Translations under genes and position numbers: made by a program | Part shown: in pieces, positions 48,334-56,628 of the stretch | Layout: the number at the start of each line of letters is the position of its first letter | How positions within the stretch are numbered: the first letter of the stretch is position 1 | The notes under the pieces: model-generated | Database searches by the model: none | Seen by the model: the letters and a program-made list of their open reading frames with translations, nothing else | Told to the model about the DNA's origin: nothing | NCBI RefSeq assembly: GCF_000376225.1 | Contig: NZ_AQXL01000120.1 | Coordinates: 1 to 64,000 of the forward strand | Direction of reading: 5' to 3' | DNA: 64,000 nt | DNA from: Effusibacillus pohliae DSM 22757 | GTDB lineage: Bacteria > Bacillota > Bacilli > Tumebacillales > Effusibacillaceae

Positions 48334-49611
48334 TTATTGAACAGGAACGTCGCTCACGCTCTCCTGCTCAATCCGTATTCGGTATCGTTCCATCAAACGG
48401 AGCACTTCGCGCCAATCCGCATACCGCGGATCTTCCAGCATCGTCTTTATTTTCGATAAATAGGCGGGATCCGTGGGAACCGCCCCGTCTTTGTATTTCA
48501 TCAACGTTGCGCCGTCCATCAATATCGGCCGCAGTTGCGGGAAATAATTCGTCTTCAGATATTCAAAGATGCGAATGCCGCCCAAATCGATGTCACCCCA
48601 GTGGCAAACCGACATGTCCGGTTGATGGCGCTGCAAATAACCGGCCAATTTTTCAAGAAAAATTTGCAAGGTACGGTGCGGAAACCCGCCGATATACACG
48701 ACCAACTCCTGCCGGTCGGCCCGCCGCTGCACCCATTGATGGTAACTGGTCAGATTCTCGATCGTCACAACTCGTTCCGCGCGCACCGAGAAGATCTCCA
48801 TCCCCTTGACAGTTTCAGCCGACAGCCCTACTCCGCCGAAAAATCCCTCTGTGGCCACAGTCCGTCCCTGCACCTGACAGTCCAGCGCACCAGAAAGCCA
48901 AACGCTTTTTGGATTGTCGACGATGCCGATGCTGTCAAGATACTCCTCATCCGTCTCCAATTCCGTATCGCCGTATTTTTTGAGCAGTGACAGGAGGCGT
49001 TTCTGGACATGCCGTTCAAAATATTTGCTGTCCCGGAACAACTCCTGGCTGAGCAACCGCTTTGGCTTTCCTGTATTTTCAATCCCGGTCAGCGCGAGCA
49101 GCACTTTCACCAAACCTTCATATCCTTCCGGATCGTCCAAATCCAAGCCGCCGCTGCTGCGTTCCGCCAACTTTTGATCCGCTTCCTGCCACCATCGCTT
49201 CACCCATTCCCAGGGGTGGCATGACAGCGGCTTGAGAATCTCCCGCATTCGCTCCATTTTTGCCAGTTTTGGTTTGATTCCCGCCAGGGAGTACGCTTTT
49301 GGCATCGAATCCGTTTCCAGATAGACTTTCGCAAGCTCAGATCCTTCCTGAAATTTCGCCCACGCCAACGAAACGAGCCCTTGCCGCTCCAGTTCCAACA
49401 GTACATCGTTCATCCACACTCGCTTCCGGAAGTCCATTTCGTCAAAATAATCTTTTTGAAACGGGCTTCCTTTTAATGCGAACTGCGGCCTCTGCGAAGA
49501 CGGCTGCCCGGTTCGGAACGCCTGGCTTCGTTCATATTTTTCCAGAAGGAACGAGAGAACCTGTTTTTGAAATTTTGTTTTAAATTGCTGTTCACCAGGA
49601 GACTGCGCCAT
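48334..49611 (-). CDS. jetD: Wadjet nuclease subunit JetD
   Basis: JetD is the Toprim-type nuclease that cuts circular DNA recognised by the Jet complex. The 425-residue protein has an N-terminal arm (DUF3322-like, WVKRWWQEADQKLAERSSGG) and a C-terminal Toprim fold: VVTIENLTSYHQW carries the catalytic glutamate and CHWGDIDLGGIRIFEYLKTN the DxD metal site. The ATG at 49611 follows GAGG; GTG at 49617 is an alternative. It closes the jetABCD operon, 17 bases after jetC. Confidence 0.93.
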   Translation of the reverse strand: MAQSPGEQQFKTKFQKQVLSFLLEKYERSQAFRTGQPSSQRPQFALKGSPFQKDYFDEMDFRKRVWMNDVLLELERQGLVSLAWAKFQEGSELAKVYLETDSMPKAYSLAGIKPKLAKMERMREILKPLSCHPWEWVKRWWQEADQKLAERSSGGLDLDDPEGYEGLVKVLLALTGIENTGKPKRLLSQELFRDSKYFERHVQKRLLSLLKKYGDTELETDEEYLDSIGIVDNPKSVWLSGALDCQVQGRTVATEGFFGGVGLSAETVKGMEIFSVRAERVVTIENLTSYHQWVQRRADRQELVVYIGGFPHRTLQIFLEKLAGYLQRHQPDMSVCHWGDIDLGGIRIFEYLKTNYFPQLRPILMDGATLMKYKDGAVPTDPAYLSKIKTMLEDPRYADWREVLRLMERYRIRIEQESVSDVPVQ

Positions 49612-49628
49612 GATCACACCTCAGGCAC

Positions 49629-52600
49629 TCAGAATAACGTCTGCTGTTGCAAATCGGGGGATTCCTCAGCCTGACCGCCTGCCGTTGCCGCTTCCTGTTC
49701 GCCGTCCTCCCAGCGGTCAATCAGATCAACAAAGCATTGGTATTCGTGCCTGTTCACGATCAGCGTCGTGGTCACTTCCGGCGCCATATGCTGCATTTTC
49801 TCGTCCGGTACAGCGGCGATCAGCTGCAGGTTCATCTGCTTGATGAGACGCAGGCTGGATTGAATCCGTTGTTCGTCCATTTTGTTGAACGCTTCGTCAA
49901 ACACCACCAGCCGCATCGTTTTGCCGGAACGATACAGGTGATGAAAGGACGCCAAAATCGCGATGTAAAACGGGGTCTGTGTCTCCCCGCCCGATTTTTC
50001 CCGCAAAACCTGCGAGAACCTGTAGCGTGAATCGCGGGTGGTTACAATGATGTCAAAATCGAGATAGCGCCTGTAATCGGTGAATTCCTCCAGATCCCCC
50101 GCTTCCCCCCGCACCAGCAGTTCAAAAAGTTCATGCAGCACGGCGACCCGTTCGTCATCCGGCATCTCAAACAACGAGCCTCTTTCTAGCAGCAGCGGGT
50201 CCATCACGGCATCGTAAAATTTTTTGTACTTTTCGCTGGCCGTCACTTCAAAGTGATACCTGTCCTCGGAAAAAGGAAAGTTTCGAAGCGCGTAATTCAA
50301 CTCGTCGAATTCGCGCCGTGCCATCTGGATGGCCTCCCGCAGCTTGAAAACAAAATGCGACTTGAACTCCTCTTCCGACTCTTTCAGCGCCGTTTCCACC
50401 TTCTTCTGGTATTCCGGAATATCGAGATGTTCAATATCATGCAGAAGTTTTTCATAGACTTCGTTGTCTTCCCCGGCGACAGGTCCGTTGAATGAGTAGA
50501 CAAAGTTGAACTGCTGCCGCAGTTTTTGCAGATCCAGAAATTCCTGGTCGCGGCGGGTCTGGTTCCCTTTCCAGTTGTTTTCCCAGTTCTCGATTTTCTT
50601 CGCCGTGGGAAGATTCTGCCGGGTGGCATCTTCCCAACGCACCAGCGCTCGCTGCTCCGCTTCCGGACCGTGTTCCTCCCGCCATTGCTGCCAGTGCTCT
50701 TCCGCTTCCCGCACTTTCCTCCGTTGAATGAATAACTGTGTATCTTTTTGCATCTGCTCCGTTTCCAATTTTGTTTTCTCTTTTTCCAGCCGGACATACC
50801 GGTTTGCCCAATCTTGTTCCGCTTTCCGCCATTCCTCGTAGGCTGCTTTCAGCCGTTCGACCTCATTGAAGTCATCCGATTGGAGAAGCGTTTCCAATTG
50901 CTCGCGGGCAGTCTCCAACTCGCGGCGGCGTGTATCAAGTTCCGTCGGCAGGGCGAGATGTTCACTGAGAGAAGCATACTGCGACTGCTTCTCGGCGAGC
51001 CGGCTCGTCCAATCGGTCAGCTCCCGGTTGGTCGCGAGCAGACGATCCCGTTGGCTTTTGAGCTCGGTCAGTTCCCGCCGCCTGATTTCCAATTGCCGGA
51101 CGATCGCTTTCGCCCCGATGAAAGGAACTTCATACTGCCGTTTCGGAATCTGTCTGGCGACCAGATTGTGGTACACCATGCAGGTGCGGGTGACGGCTGT
51201 CCGATACTTGCGGAGTTCCTGCTCGTTTTCCGCTTTTATCACTTTGCCCAGCAAATGTTCCAGATGGGCGCGGATGACGGGATGATTGGCCGTCAGCTCT
51301 TCCGCCAGCGAGTTGCGCTCCGCGGTCCCCAGATACTTGCGTTCTTTTTCCGTGTCGACCAGTCCGACACCCTCCAGCTTCCAGGTCCATTTTTCCCGCT
51401 CGTACACCGCCAGCGCTTCCGCAAACACATGCGGTTCCACTAATAAATCGTACCTTTGCGTGTTCAGGTACCCCTCGATCGCATCCCGCCAGGATTCGTC
51501 CCGCACTTCCATTTCCTCGCAAAAAATCCACACTTTCGACCTGTCGCCCAGCCGCTGTTCCAACAGCGATTTCAGTTTATGCACCGAAGGTGGGTAGGTT
51601 CGCTTCTGATTTTCAAGATCTCGAATGATCTCTTCCAGTTCCGCAATTTTCGTTTCAGTTTCTTGCAGTTGATCGGCGGCGCGGGATGCAGCGATCAATG
51701 TGCGCTGATAAAGCGCGGCAAGCAACGCACCTGCTTCCTGGAATGCCTGTCTCACATCCGCTTCCGCCTGCACTATTTGTTCCTGTTCGATTTGGGCGAG
51801 TGCGTAGGCGAGCGTTTCCCGCAACCGCTCCAGATTTTCACGCTCGCGTGCTTCCCACTGCCACAGTTCGTTGCCGGGCCACTGCGACAGGGAATCGAGC
51901 AGTTGCAACTCCTGCCGCAAACGTTTCGCGAATAAAGCGAGCGTACGCCGCAACTGCTCCTGTTCGATTGTCAACTGTGCGATTCGTTCTTCCAATTCTT
52001 TCTTCTGCCGCTCCACTTGATGATTCTGCCAGCGCTGATAGGCCGCTTGCATTTGCTGCTTCGCTTCATCCACCTTGTGAAGCGCCAATTCGATGTCCGC
52101 TTCCATCTGCTGCAGCTTCTGTTGGTAGTGATCCAGATCCTTTTGCAATTGCTCCTGGATTTCCTGTTCCAGGACAAACTTCAGCCTGCGGATCACATAG
52201 TCCTGTTCCTTCACCGTTTCGCGCAGCCTCGCATACTGATTGAACCGTTCCCGGATGGCGTGCAAACTTTCTTTTCGTTTCTGAAGTTCCTCCAGTTCCT
52301 GTCTGTATCGCTCATGGATCTCAAAATTTTGTTTCATCAGGTCAAGCTGCAGTTCCTTTTTGTCCAGGATATAGTCATAGACGAACGCCCGGATGTCCTG
52401 GATCGGCTTGAATGACAAAGCTTTCGTGAAAACGGAAAAAAACCGTTCGTGAACTTGTCCCATGCGAGCCAGCAGCGCTTTCTGGTAGTTCGCTTTGTTG
52501 CGCTCAAAAATCACGCGGCTGCGCATTCCGCCCCCGTAGAAACGCCGGAATTCCTCACGGTTGCGGAGTTGCCCGGACGATTTCAGGAACTCGACTTCTG

Positions 52601-52997
52601 CAAGCCGCCGGTCTGCCAGGATAAAATATTCCTCTTCATAGGACTGGTCCCGAAAAACGTCGATCACCACACCGACCACGAACGATTCCTTTTTCTCGTC
52701 GTCCCGAAATTCGGCGGCTATGTAAGAGGTAAAATCGCCATCCCGCAAGAACGTTCGCTCGTCATTGCCAATCTTGCCCCTTAAATAGTTGATCATCGAG
52801 CGCTTGGCCTCATCATGTGCGGCCGCATTGAAACGGATTTGCCTCTGATCGGCGACAAACAGCACCTGCATCGCGTCGATGATCGTCGATTTGCCGGCCG
52901 CATTTTTTCCCGTGATCAAGGTTTGCTTGCCGAATTCCAGCGTTTCGTCCACAAAATAGTGCCAGTTAATCAACCGCAGTTTCTTCATCCATTTCAT
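49629..52997 (-). CDS. jetC: Wadjet SMC-like ATPase JetC
   Basis: JetC is the MukB/SMC-like motor that extrudes DNA loops in the Wadjet anti-plasmid system. The 1122-residue protein has Walker A ITGKNAAGKSTIIDAMQ near residue 35, a long antiparallel coiled coil rich in Glu, Gln and Arg, the ABC signature EKSGGETQTPFYIA near residue 1000 and Walker B RLVVFDEAFNKMDEQR about 30 residues later. The ATG at 52997 follows GGAGG by eight bases and lies inside the end of jetB; a longer upstream frame overlaps jetB coding sequence and was not used. Confidence 0.94.
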   Translation of the reverse strand: MKWMKKLRLINWHYFVDETLEFGKQTLITGKNAAGKSTIIDAMQVLFVADQRQIRFNAAAHDEAKRSMINYLRGKIGNDERTFLRDGDFTSYIAAEFRDDEKKESFVVGVVIDVFRDQSYEEEYFILADRRLAEVEFLKSSGQLRNREEFRRFYGGGMRSRVIFERNKANYQKALLARMGQVHERFFSVFTKALSFKPIQDIRAFVYDYILDKKELQLDLMKQNFEIHERYRQELEELQKRKESLHAIRERFNQYARLRETVKEQDYVIRRLKFVLEQEIQEQLQKDLDHYQQKLQQMEADIELALHKVDEAKQQMQAAYQRWQNHQVERQKKELEERIAQLTIEQEQLRRTLALFAKRLRQELQLLDSLSQWPGNELWQWEARERENLERLRETLAYALAQIEQEQIVQAEADVRQAFQEAGALLAALYQRTLIAASRAADQLQETETKIAELEEIIRDLENQKRTYPPSVHKLKSLLEQRLGDRSKVWIFCEEMEVRDESWRDAIEGYLNTQRYDLLVEPHVFAEALAVYEREKWTWKLEGVGLVDTEKERKYLGTAERNSLAEELTANHPVIRAHLEHLLGKVIKAENEQELRKYRTAVTRTCMVYHNLVARQIPKRQYEVPFIGAKAIVRQLEIRRRELTELKSQRDRLLATNRELTDWTSRLAEKQSQYASLSEHLALPTELDTRRRELETAREQLETLLQSDDFNEVERLKAAYEEWRKAEQDWANRYVRLEKEKTKLETEQMQKDTQLFIQRRKVREAEEHWQQWREEHGPEAEQRALVRWEDATRQNLPTAKKIENWENNWKGNQTRRDQEFLDLQKLRQQFNFVYSFNGPVAGEDNEVYEKLLHDIEHLDIPEYQKKVETALKESEEEFKSHFVFKLREAIQMARREFDELNYALRNFPFSEDRYHFEVTASEKYKKFYDAVMDPLLLERGSLFEMPDDERVAVLHELFELLVRGEAGDLEEFTDYRRYLDFDIIVTTRDSRYRFSQVLREKSGGETQTPFYIAILASFHHLYRSGKTMRLVVFDEAFNKMDEQRIQSSLRLIKQMNLQLIAAVPDEKMQHMAPEVTTTLIVNRHEYQCFVDLIDRWEDGEQEAATAGGQAEESPDLQQQTLF

Positions 52998-53583
52998 CCA
53001 GCAAACCTCCTTCCTGGCCCGCCTCGTACCGTTCAATTTTCCCGCGGATCGTCTGCAGCTCATCGGTATCCACCACATAGATCCAGGTGTGGAACAGCCG
53101 GAACCGGCATTCGTCCGACCGGATGTCGCTGTCCAGGGGCTCCAGCAGATGGTAACGCGTGCACAACTGGACCATTTTTTCAAGCTGGGTTCGGTTCAGC
53201 CACGGAATCCGGAATGTTTCGTATTTACCGCGGATCTCATGGGTGGTCGTCATCGGAAATTCGCTGAGAGACAAACTCTGCCTTTTTTCCTCGTAAATGA
53301 GACGCAGGGTCAACAGCCAGATGCTTTGGTCCCGATTCAAGCCGCGTCGCAGCCGGCTGTCCGGTGCATGCAGGAAAACACATTCATGCCGTTCATCCAC
53401 GACCAGATCCCAGCCCAGAAACTGAAAAAAACGCTCCAACTCCGCTCGATGCCGGCGAATCGTCAAATACGTTTCCCGTTCTCTCTCTTTGACCAGAAAA
53501 TTGACTGCGATTAAGCGGTTGATCACGGAGCGGACGCGCTCTTGTTCCAGTTCGCTCAATTCGGTTAGGATCAAGGCTGACAC
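52966..53583 (-). CDS. jetB: Wadjet kite-like subunit JetB
   Basis: JetB (DUF4194) is the MukE/kite-like partner of JetC. The 205-residue protein begins ILTELSELEQERVRSVINRL and shows winged-helix-like stretches (IRRHRAELERFFQFLGWDLV, RLNRDQSIWLLTLRLIYEEK-like). The start is ambiguous: GTG at 53583 sits in the Shine-Dalgarno-like GAGGTG, while TTG at 53574 has that site six bases upstream and may be the real start. The first codons belong to a 30-bp repeat array that continues upstream towards jetA. Confidence 0.92.
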   Translation of the reverse strand: MSALILTELSELEQERVRSVINRLIAVNFLVKERERETYLTIRRHRAELERFFQFLGWDLVVDERHECVFLHAPDSRLRRGLNRDQSIWLLTLRLIYEEKRQSLSLSEFPMTTTHEIRGKYETFRIPWLNRTQLEKMVQLCTRYHLLEPLDSDIRSDECRFRLFHTWIYVVDTDELQTIRGKIERYEAGQEGGLLDEMDEETAVD

Positions 53584-53711
53584 CTCTTTTTTCGGATAGA
53601 TTCAACGCGAACGCCGATTTTTTGGGCAGGTTCAATGTTGGTGCCCCATTTTCGGATAGGCTCAATGCTGGCGCCCCTTTTTTCGGATGGGCTCAATGCT
53701 GGCGTCTCCTC
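53560..53711. repeat. 30-bp tandem repeats across the jetA-jetB junction
   Basis: Five imperfect 30-bp units begin near 53560, 53591, 53621, 53651 and 53681. On the minus strand each contains a form of GGCGCCAGCATTGAGCCTA followed by TCCGAAAAA. The leftmost unit is the jetB ribosome site and first codons, and the rightmost reaches into the last codons of jetA. A period of 30 keeps the frame, so an open frame runs through the array encoding LNLSEK/LSLSEN-like repeats. Confidence 0.8.
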
Positions 53712-55141
53712 TTTCGGACAATGCGGTGGTTGGTAAAACGGTATTGTCCGATATGCAAAATACGCCGTTCGCTGGAACGCCTCAACTCAAAAGCGGAAGC
53801 GCCATCCTGTCCGAACAGGTAAACATACGTGAGAAGCAAAAATTCCTCCAGATTCGTCGGTGCCAACTCTTCTAGTTCCATCTCTTGCCGCTCTCCCAGC
53901 CTGTCAAATACATAGCTCTCCACTTTTTTGCGTGTGATCGCATGCCGCATGCGCTCCAGGTTCTCCTGGCGCAATTGTTTTTTCAATTCGTCCGGAATCG
54001 GCTGCACCACATGAACAGCCGGCTGGTGGGGCAATTTTTTGCGGCGAGGAGAAAAAAGAGAGCCTTCATTCAGAACCTCCACTTGTTGCAAGCGGAACAA
54101 TTCCGGCCAAGGACACTCATCCGGCGACATGTTGTTGCACAAACCGGAGAGCCGTTCCAAAACATACGCCAATTGTTGAACCAACCCATGGTGCTGTTGG
54201 CTCAAGTAACGCGCCCGATCATAGGATGAACGCAAATATTGGTTATGTTTGAGATCGATTTGATAAAAAATCTCGTCCAATCCGCTATACGTCTCTTCGA
54301 TCCGGTACAATGCGTCGCGGATGTCCGCCTCCGCCTCCTCCCGGGATTGATAAAACTCGCTTCGCAGCCCGTCTTCGATCGTTTCCTCAAGCAGATCCTT
54401 GTCCAACAGCCAATTCTGCACAGTCTGCAATATCTGGAACCGATAGCGCGACACGTGGTCGGAGGTTTTCAAGCGATGGTAACTCTTGTCAACAATTTGC
54501 GATTTGTATTTTTCAAAGTGGTGATCCAAAACTTCCTGGATGGTCGTTTTTTGCACCATCTGTTCCATGTGATGTTTCATATCATTGTAGAGCGTGATCA
54601 ATTCCTGCTCAAACTGGAGCGTGTACTGCCTGGCCTCCCGCACGGCAAAACAGGGGCGGCGTTTCGCCTCCTGTCCGGTGAGGATTTCATACGTGACAAA
54701 GGCAAACCGCTGGTATTCCACCGTTCTCGCTTCGCAAAGCTCCTGAAACAAAGACAAAATCCGGCTGGTGTAGTGCGGCAGCACAATATACTGTTGGAAC
54801 TGATCCCGTACTTCCAGATAAATCCACTTCAATCTTTCCATCCGGCGAATCAACGCGTTCGCCTGCGCCCGCGACAATTCCTCCAGCGAAATTTGCAAAT
54901 CGCCATGTCCACCGTCAGAACCGACCGATTCCTCTTCAACATCCAGTTGGATCTCCAGCCCCAATTCCCTGTGTGTTTCGATCAGCTCCTGCAACAAGTC
55001 CCGCATGACATCCAAACGGATGCCGAACCGTTCCCTGCGGGACTGTTCAAACAACAGAAGCAAAGCTTCCGCGTACAGATGTTTGTTTGGACCGGTCAAC
55101 AAATAAAAGAAACGCTCCGGAAAAACGTCAAACAGTTTCAT
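53693..55141 (-). CDS. jetA: Wadjet kleisin-like subunit JetA
   Basis: JetA (DUF5716 type) is the kleisin-like subunit bridging the JetC heads. The 482-residue protein starts MKLFDVFPERFFYLLTGPNK, the conserved N-terminus of the family, and is largely helical (RIEETYSGLDEIFYQIDLKH, YLSQQHHGLVQQLAYVLERL) with a winged-helix-like C-terminus (LEELAPTNLEEFLLLTYVYL). Its last codons (RKRRRQH) lie within the repeat array. A GGAGG lies 14 bases before the ATG. It is the first gene of the operon; no strong promoter is visible. Confidence 0.93.
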   Translation of the reverse strand: MKLFDVFPERFFYLLTGPNKHLYAEALLLLFEQSRRERFGIRLDVMRDLLQELIETHRELGLEIQLDVEEESVGSDGGHGDLQISLEELSRAQANALIRRMERLKWIYLEVRDQFQQYIVLPHYTSRILSLFQELCEARTVEYQRFAFVTYEILTGQEAKRRPCFAVREARQYTLQFEQELITLYNDMKHHMEQMVQKTTIQEVLDHHFEKYKSQIVDKSYHRLKTSDHVSRYRFQILQTVQNWLLDKDLLEETIEDGLRSEFYQSREEAEADIRDALYRIEETYSGLDEIFYQIDLKHNQYLRSSYDRARYLSQQHHGLVQQLAYVLERLSGLCNNMSPDECPWPELFRLQQVEVLNEGSLFSPRRKKLPHQPAVHVVQPIPDELKKQLRQENLERMRHAITRKKVESYVFDRLGERQEMELEELAPTNLEEFLLLTYVYLFGQDGASAFELRRSSERRILHIGQYRFTNHRIVRKRRRQH

Positions 55142-55274
55142 TTTTGAAGGCTAATCCTCCGTTAGAGAAGTATGGCCATTTTTGTGGGATTACTTACCAC
55201 TTATTCATAATTGTATAGTATAGCAAACGATACCACGAGTTCCAGAGTGGTAAGATAATTCATTCTTTTCATCA

Positions 55275-55455
55275 GTGCTCAACGCTTCTCAGCATCACAG
55301 CAGTTACCAGGCGGGGGACTCTGAAAAAATGATGGATGTTGTCATTGGTGCTCAACGCTTCTCAGCATCACAGCAGTTATCAGCGCCCACAAAGACGATG
55401 CCAGCACAAACCTGTTCAAGTGCTCAACGCTTCTCAGCATCACAGCAGTTATCAG
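55275..55455 (-). CRISPR. Orphan CRISPR mini-array, three repeats, type V-B-like
   Basis: Three 36-bp repeats start at 55275, 55348 and 55420, with unrelated spacers of 37 bp (55311-55347) and 36 bp (55384-55419). The repeats are identical except for one base at position 33 of the first. On the minus strand the repeat ends TGCTGAGAAGCGTTGAGCAC. Recalled Cas12b repeats, such as that of Alicyclobacillus acidoterrestris, share CTGAGAAG and the final GCAC, which sets the crRNA strand as minus and would make the divergent repeat the leader-distal one. No cas gene or tracrRNA is in the window. Confidence 0.8.
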
Positions 55456-55503
55456 TGGATTGTCTGTCTTCCCCAAAAGCCAATCGGTTGTTACATGTTG
55501 TTG

Positions 55504-55541
55504 CCGCTCAGTTTCCTTGTCTGGAAACGAGCGGTTTTTTC
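55504..55541 (+). terminator. Terminator between the CRISPR array and the transposon
   Basis: CCGCTC-A-GTTTCC and GGAAAC-GAGCGG form a stem with a TTGTCT loop, followed by six T on the plus strand. No plus-strand gene precedes it, so it may be a relic of a lost gene. Confidence 0.65.
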
Positions 55542-55640
55542 TTGCCAAGAATGACGGAGATGAGAGACAATGAATGACATATGCAGCCGGAGGCTGTAAC
55601 GCCAATCACTGTCTAAGGAGCGGCGAAAGCAAAAAATAAA

Positions 55641-55679
55641 AAGGAAGACGGTTAAGGATTAGCAGCCCCCGTCTTCCTT
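55641..55679 (-). terminator. Inverted repeat at the left of the transposon
   Basis: AAGGAAGACGG and its exact complement are separated by 17 bases. On the minus strand TTTATTTTTT follows, which makes a good terminator that could stop minus-strand transcripts leaving the element. Confidence 0.6.
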
Positions 55680-55709
55680 CGCACCAAGCTTTCGCTCACA
55701 ACAATTGTA

Positions 55710-56525
55710 GTGGAAAAGAAGACAAAAGTAAAGCCCTTTATCGTCATCGAAGAGGCGGTAAAGGTGTCGCATCCGTCCGACTGTATCCATCGTGATCCGA
55801 TGTGGCGCCACGGCGGCCTGATTCGAGACCAAAGCGATACCATTCGTATACGCAGGGGAGGTTACCGCCACCCCCCTTGCAGCCTGCCGCTGTCTGCCTG
55901 TTCGCCGACCGCGCAACAGGCGCTACCGCCTTGGCATTCGGACTTGGAAGCGTATCTCAGGCTGGTCGGCACGCACGGCCTTCCGGAAGAAGATCGCCCC
56001 AAACGCTGTCCGGCAGGGTGCCCCTGCGAGCGGATGCCTCATCGGCATAGCCATTACTGGCGCGCGGTTTTTACGTCTTCCTCATGCCAACGAATCTGCA
56101 TCTTCCGTTTTCGTTGCCCCGGTTGTGGCTATGTTCACTCCGTCATCCCCGCTTTCCTCGAACCGTACCAGCGTCTGGCGCTAGATCTGCAAGAAGATCT
56201 GGTGGACGCCGTCCAGCAAGGGGGCACCGTCGAGGCGGTAGCGGAGGCGTCCCAATCCCTGCCGGGCGGCGGTTTTGGCGAGCGTACCATCGCAAGTCTC
56301 GTCCGGGCATGGAACGAACGGCTGACCCAGTTGGAGTCCGGTTTATGGACCTGGCTGCTCGCGCGGGTTCCTCATTTGACGCTCTCACGCTCCCCATCGC
56401 TGTGGAGTACGCTACAGAGCGCATGGCAAGCGGTTCAAGAGCGAATCCCGGCCTTTCGAAACATCCGATTTCTTCACGGCTTGAATCGTCTCTGCTTCTC
56501 CCTGGCGGTGACGGTACACGGCTAA
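55710..56525 (+). CDS. Transposon-borne zinc-binding protein (DUF6431-like)
   Basis: The 271-residue protein has a cysteine/histidine cluster (CPAGCPCERMPHRHSHYW, then CIFRFRCPGCGY) typical of the DUF6431 zinc ribbon found in transposons of Bacillota. The C-terminal half has a helix-turn-helix-like stretch (GTVEAVAEASQSLPGGGFGE). It may bind element ends or help choose targets. The GTG at 55710 is the furthest start; later in-frame starts are possible. Confidence 0.6.
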   Translation: MEKKTKVKPFIVIEEAVKVSHPSDCIHRDPMWRHGGLIRDQSDTIRIRRGGYRHPPCSLPLSACSPTAQQALPPWHSDLEAYLRLVGTHGLPEEDRPKRCPAGCPCERMPHRHSHYWRAVFTSSSCQRICIFRFRCPGCGYVHSVIPAFLEPYQRLALDLQEDLVDAVQQGGTVEAVAEASQSLPGGGFGERTIASLVRAWNERLTQLESGLWTWLLARVPHLTLSRSPSLWSTLQSAWQAVQERIPAFRNIRFLHGLNRLCFSLAVTVHG

Positions 56526-56628
56526 AATACCACAGAGCCTGTCCTGTTGATTTCACTCGCGGCGTCTCACAATGGAGCCAAGGGGATACACGTCCCCATT
56601 TCATCTCCCAAAGGAGGCATTTACCGCG

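Noticed and set aside
52998-53183. An upstream extension of JetC by 62 codons
   Set aside because: It lies wholly within jetB coding sequence, has no family similarity, and the ATG at 52997 has a proper GGAGG site.
55600-55640. GTCTAAGGAGCGG as the 5' end of a Cas12b tracrRNA
   Set aside because: Only a few bases resemble known tracrRNA starts, and no anti-repeat complementary to the array was found nearby.
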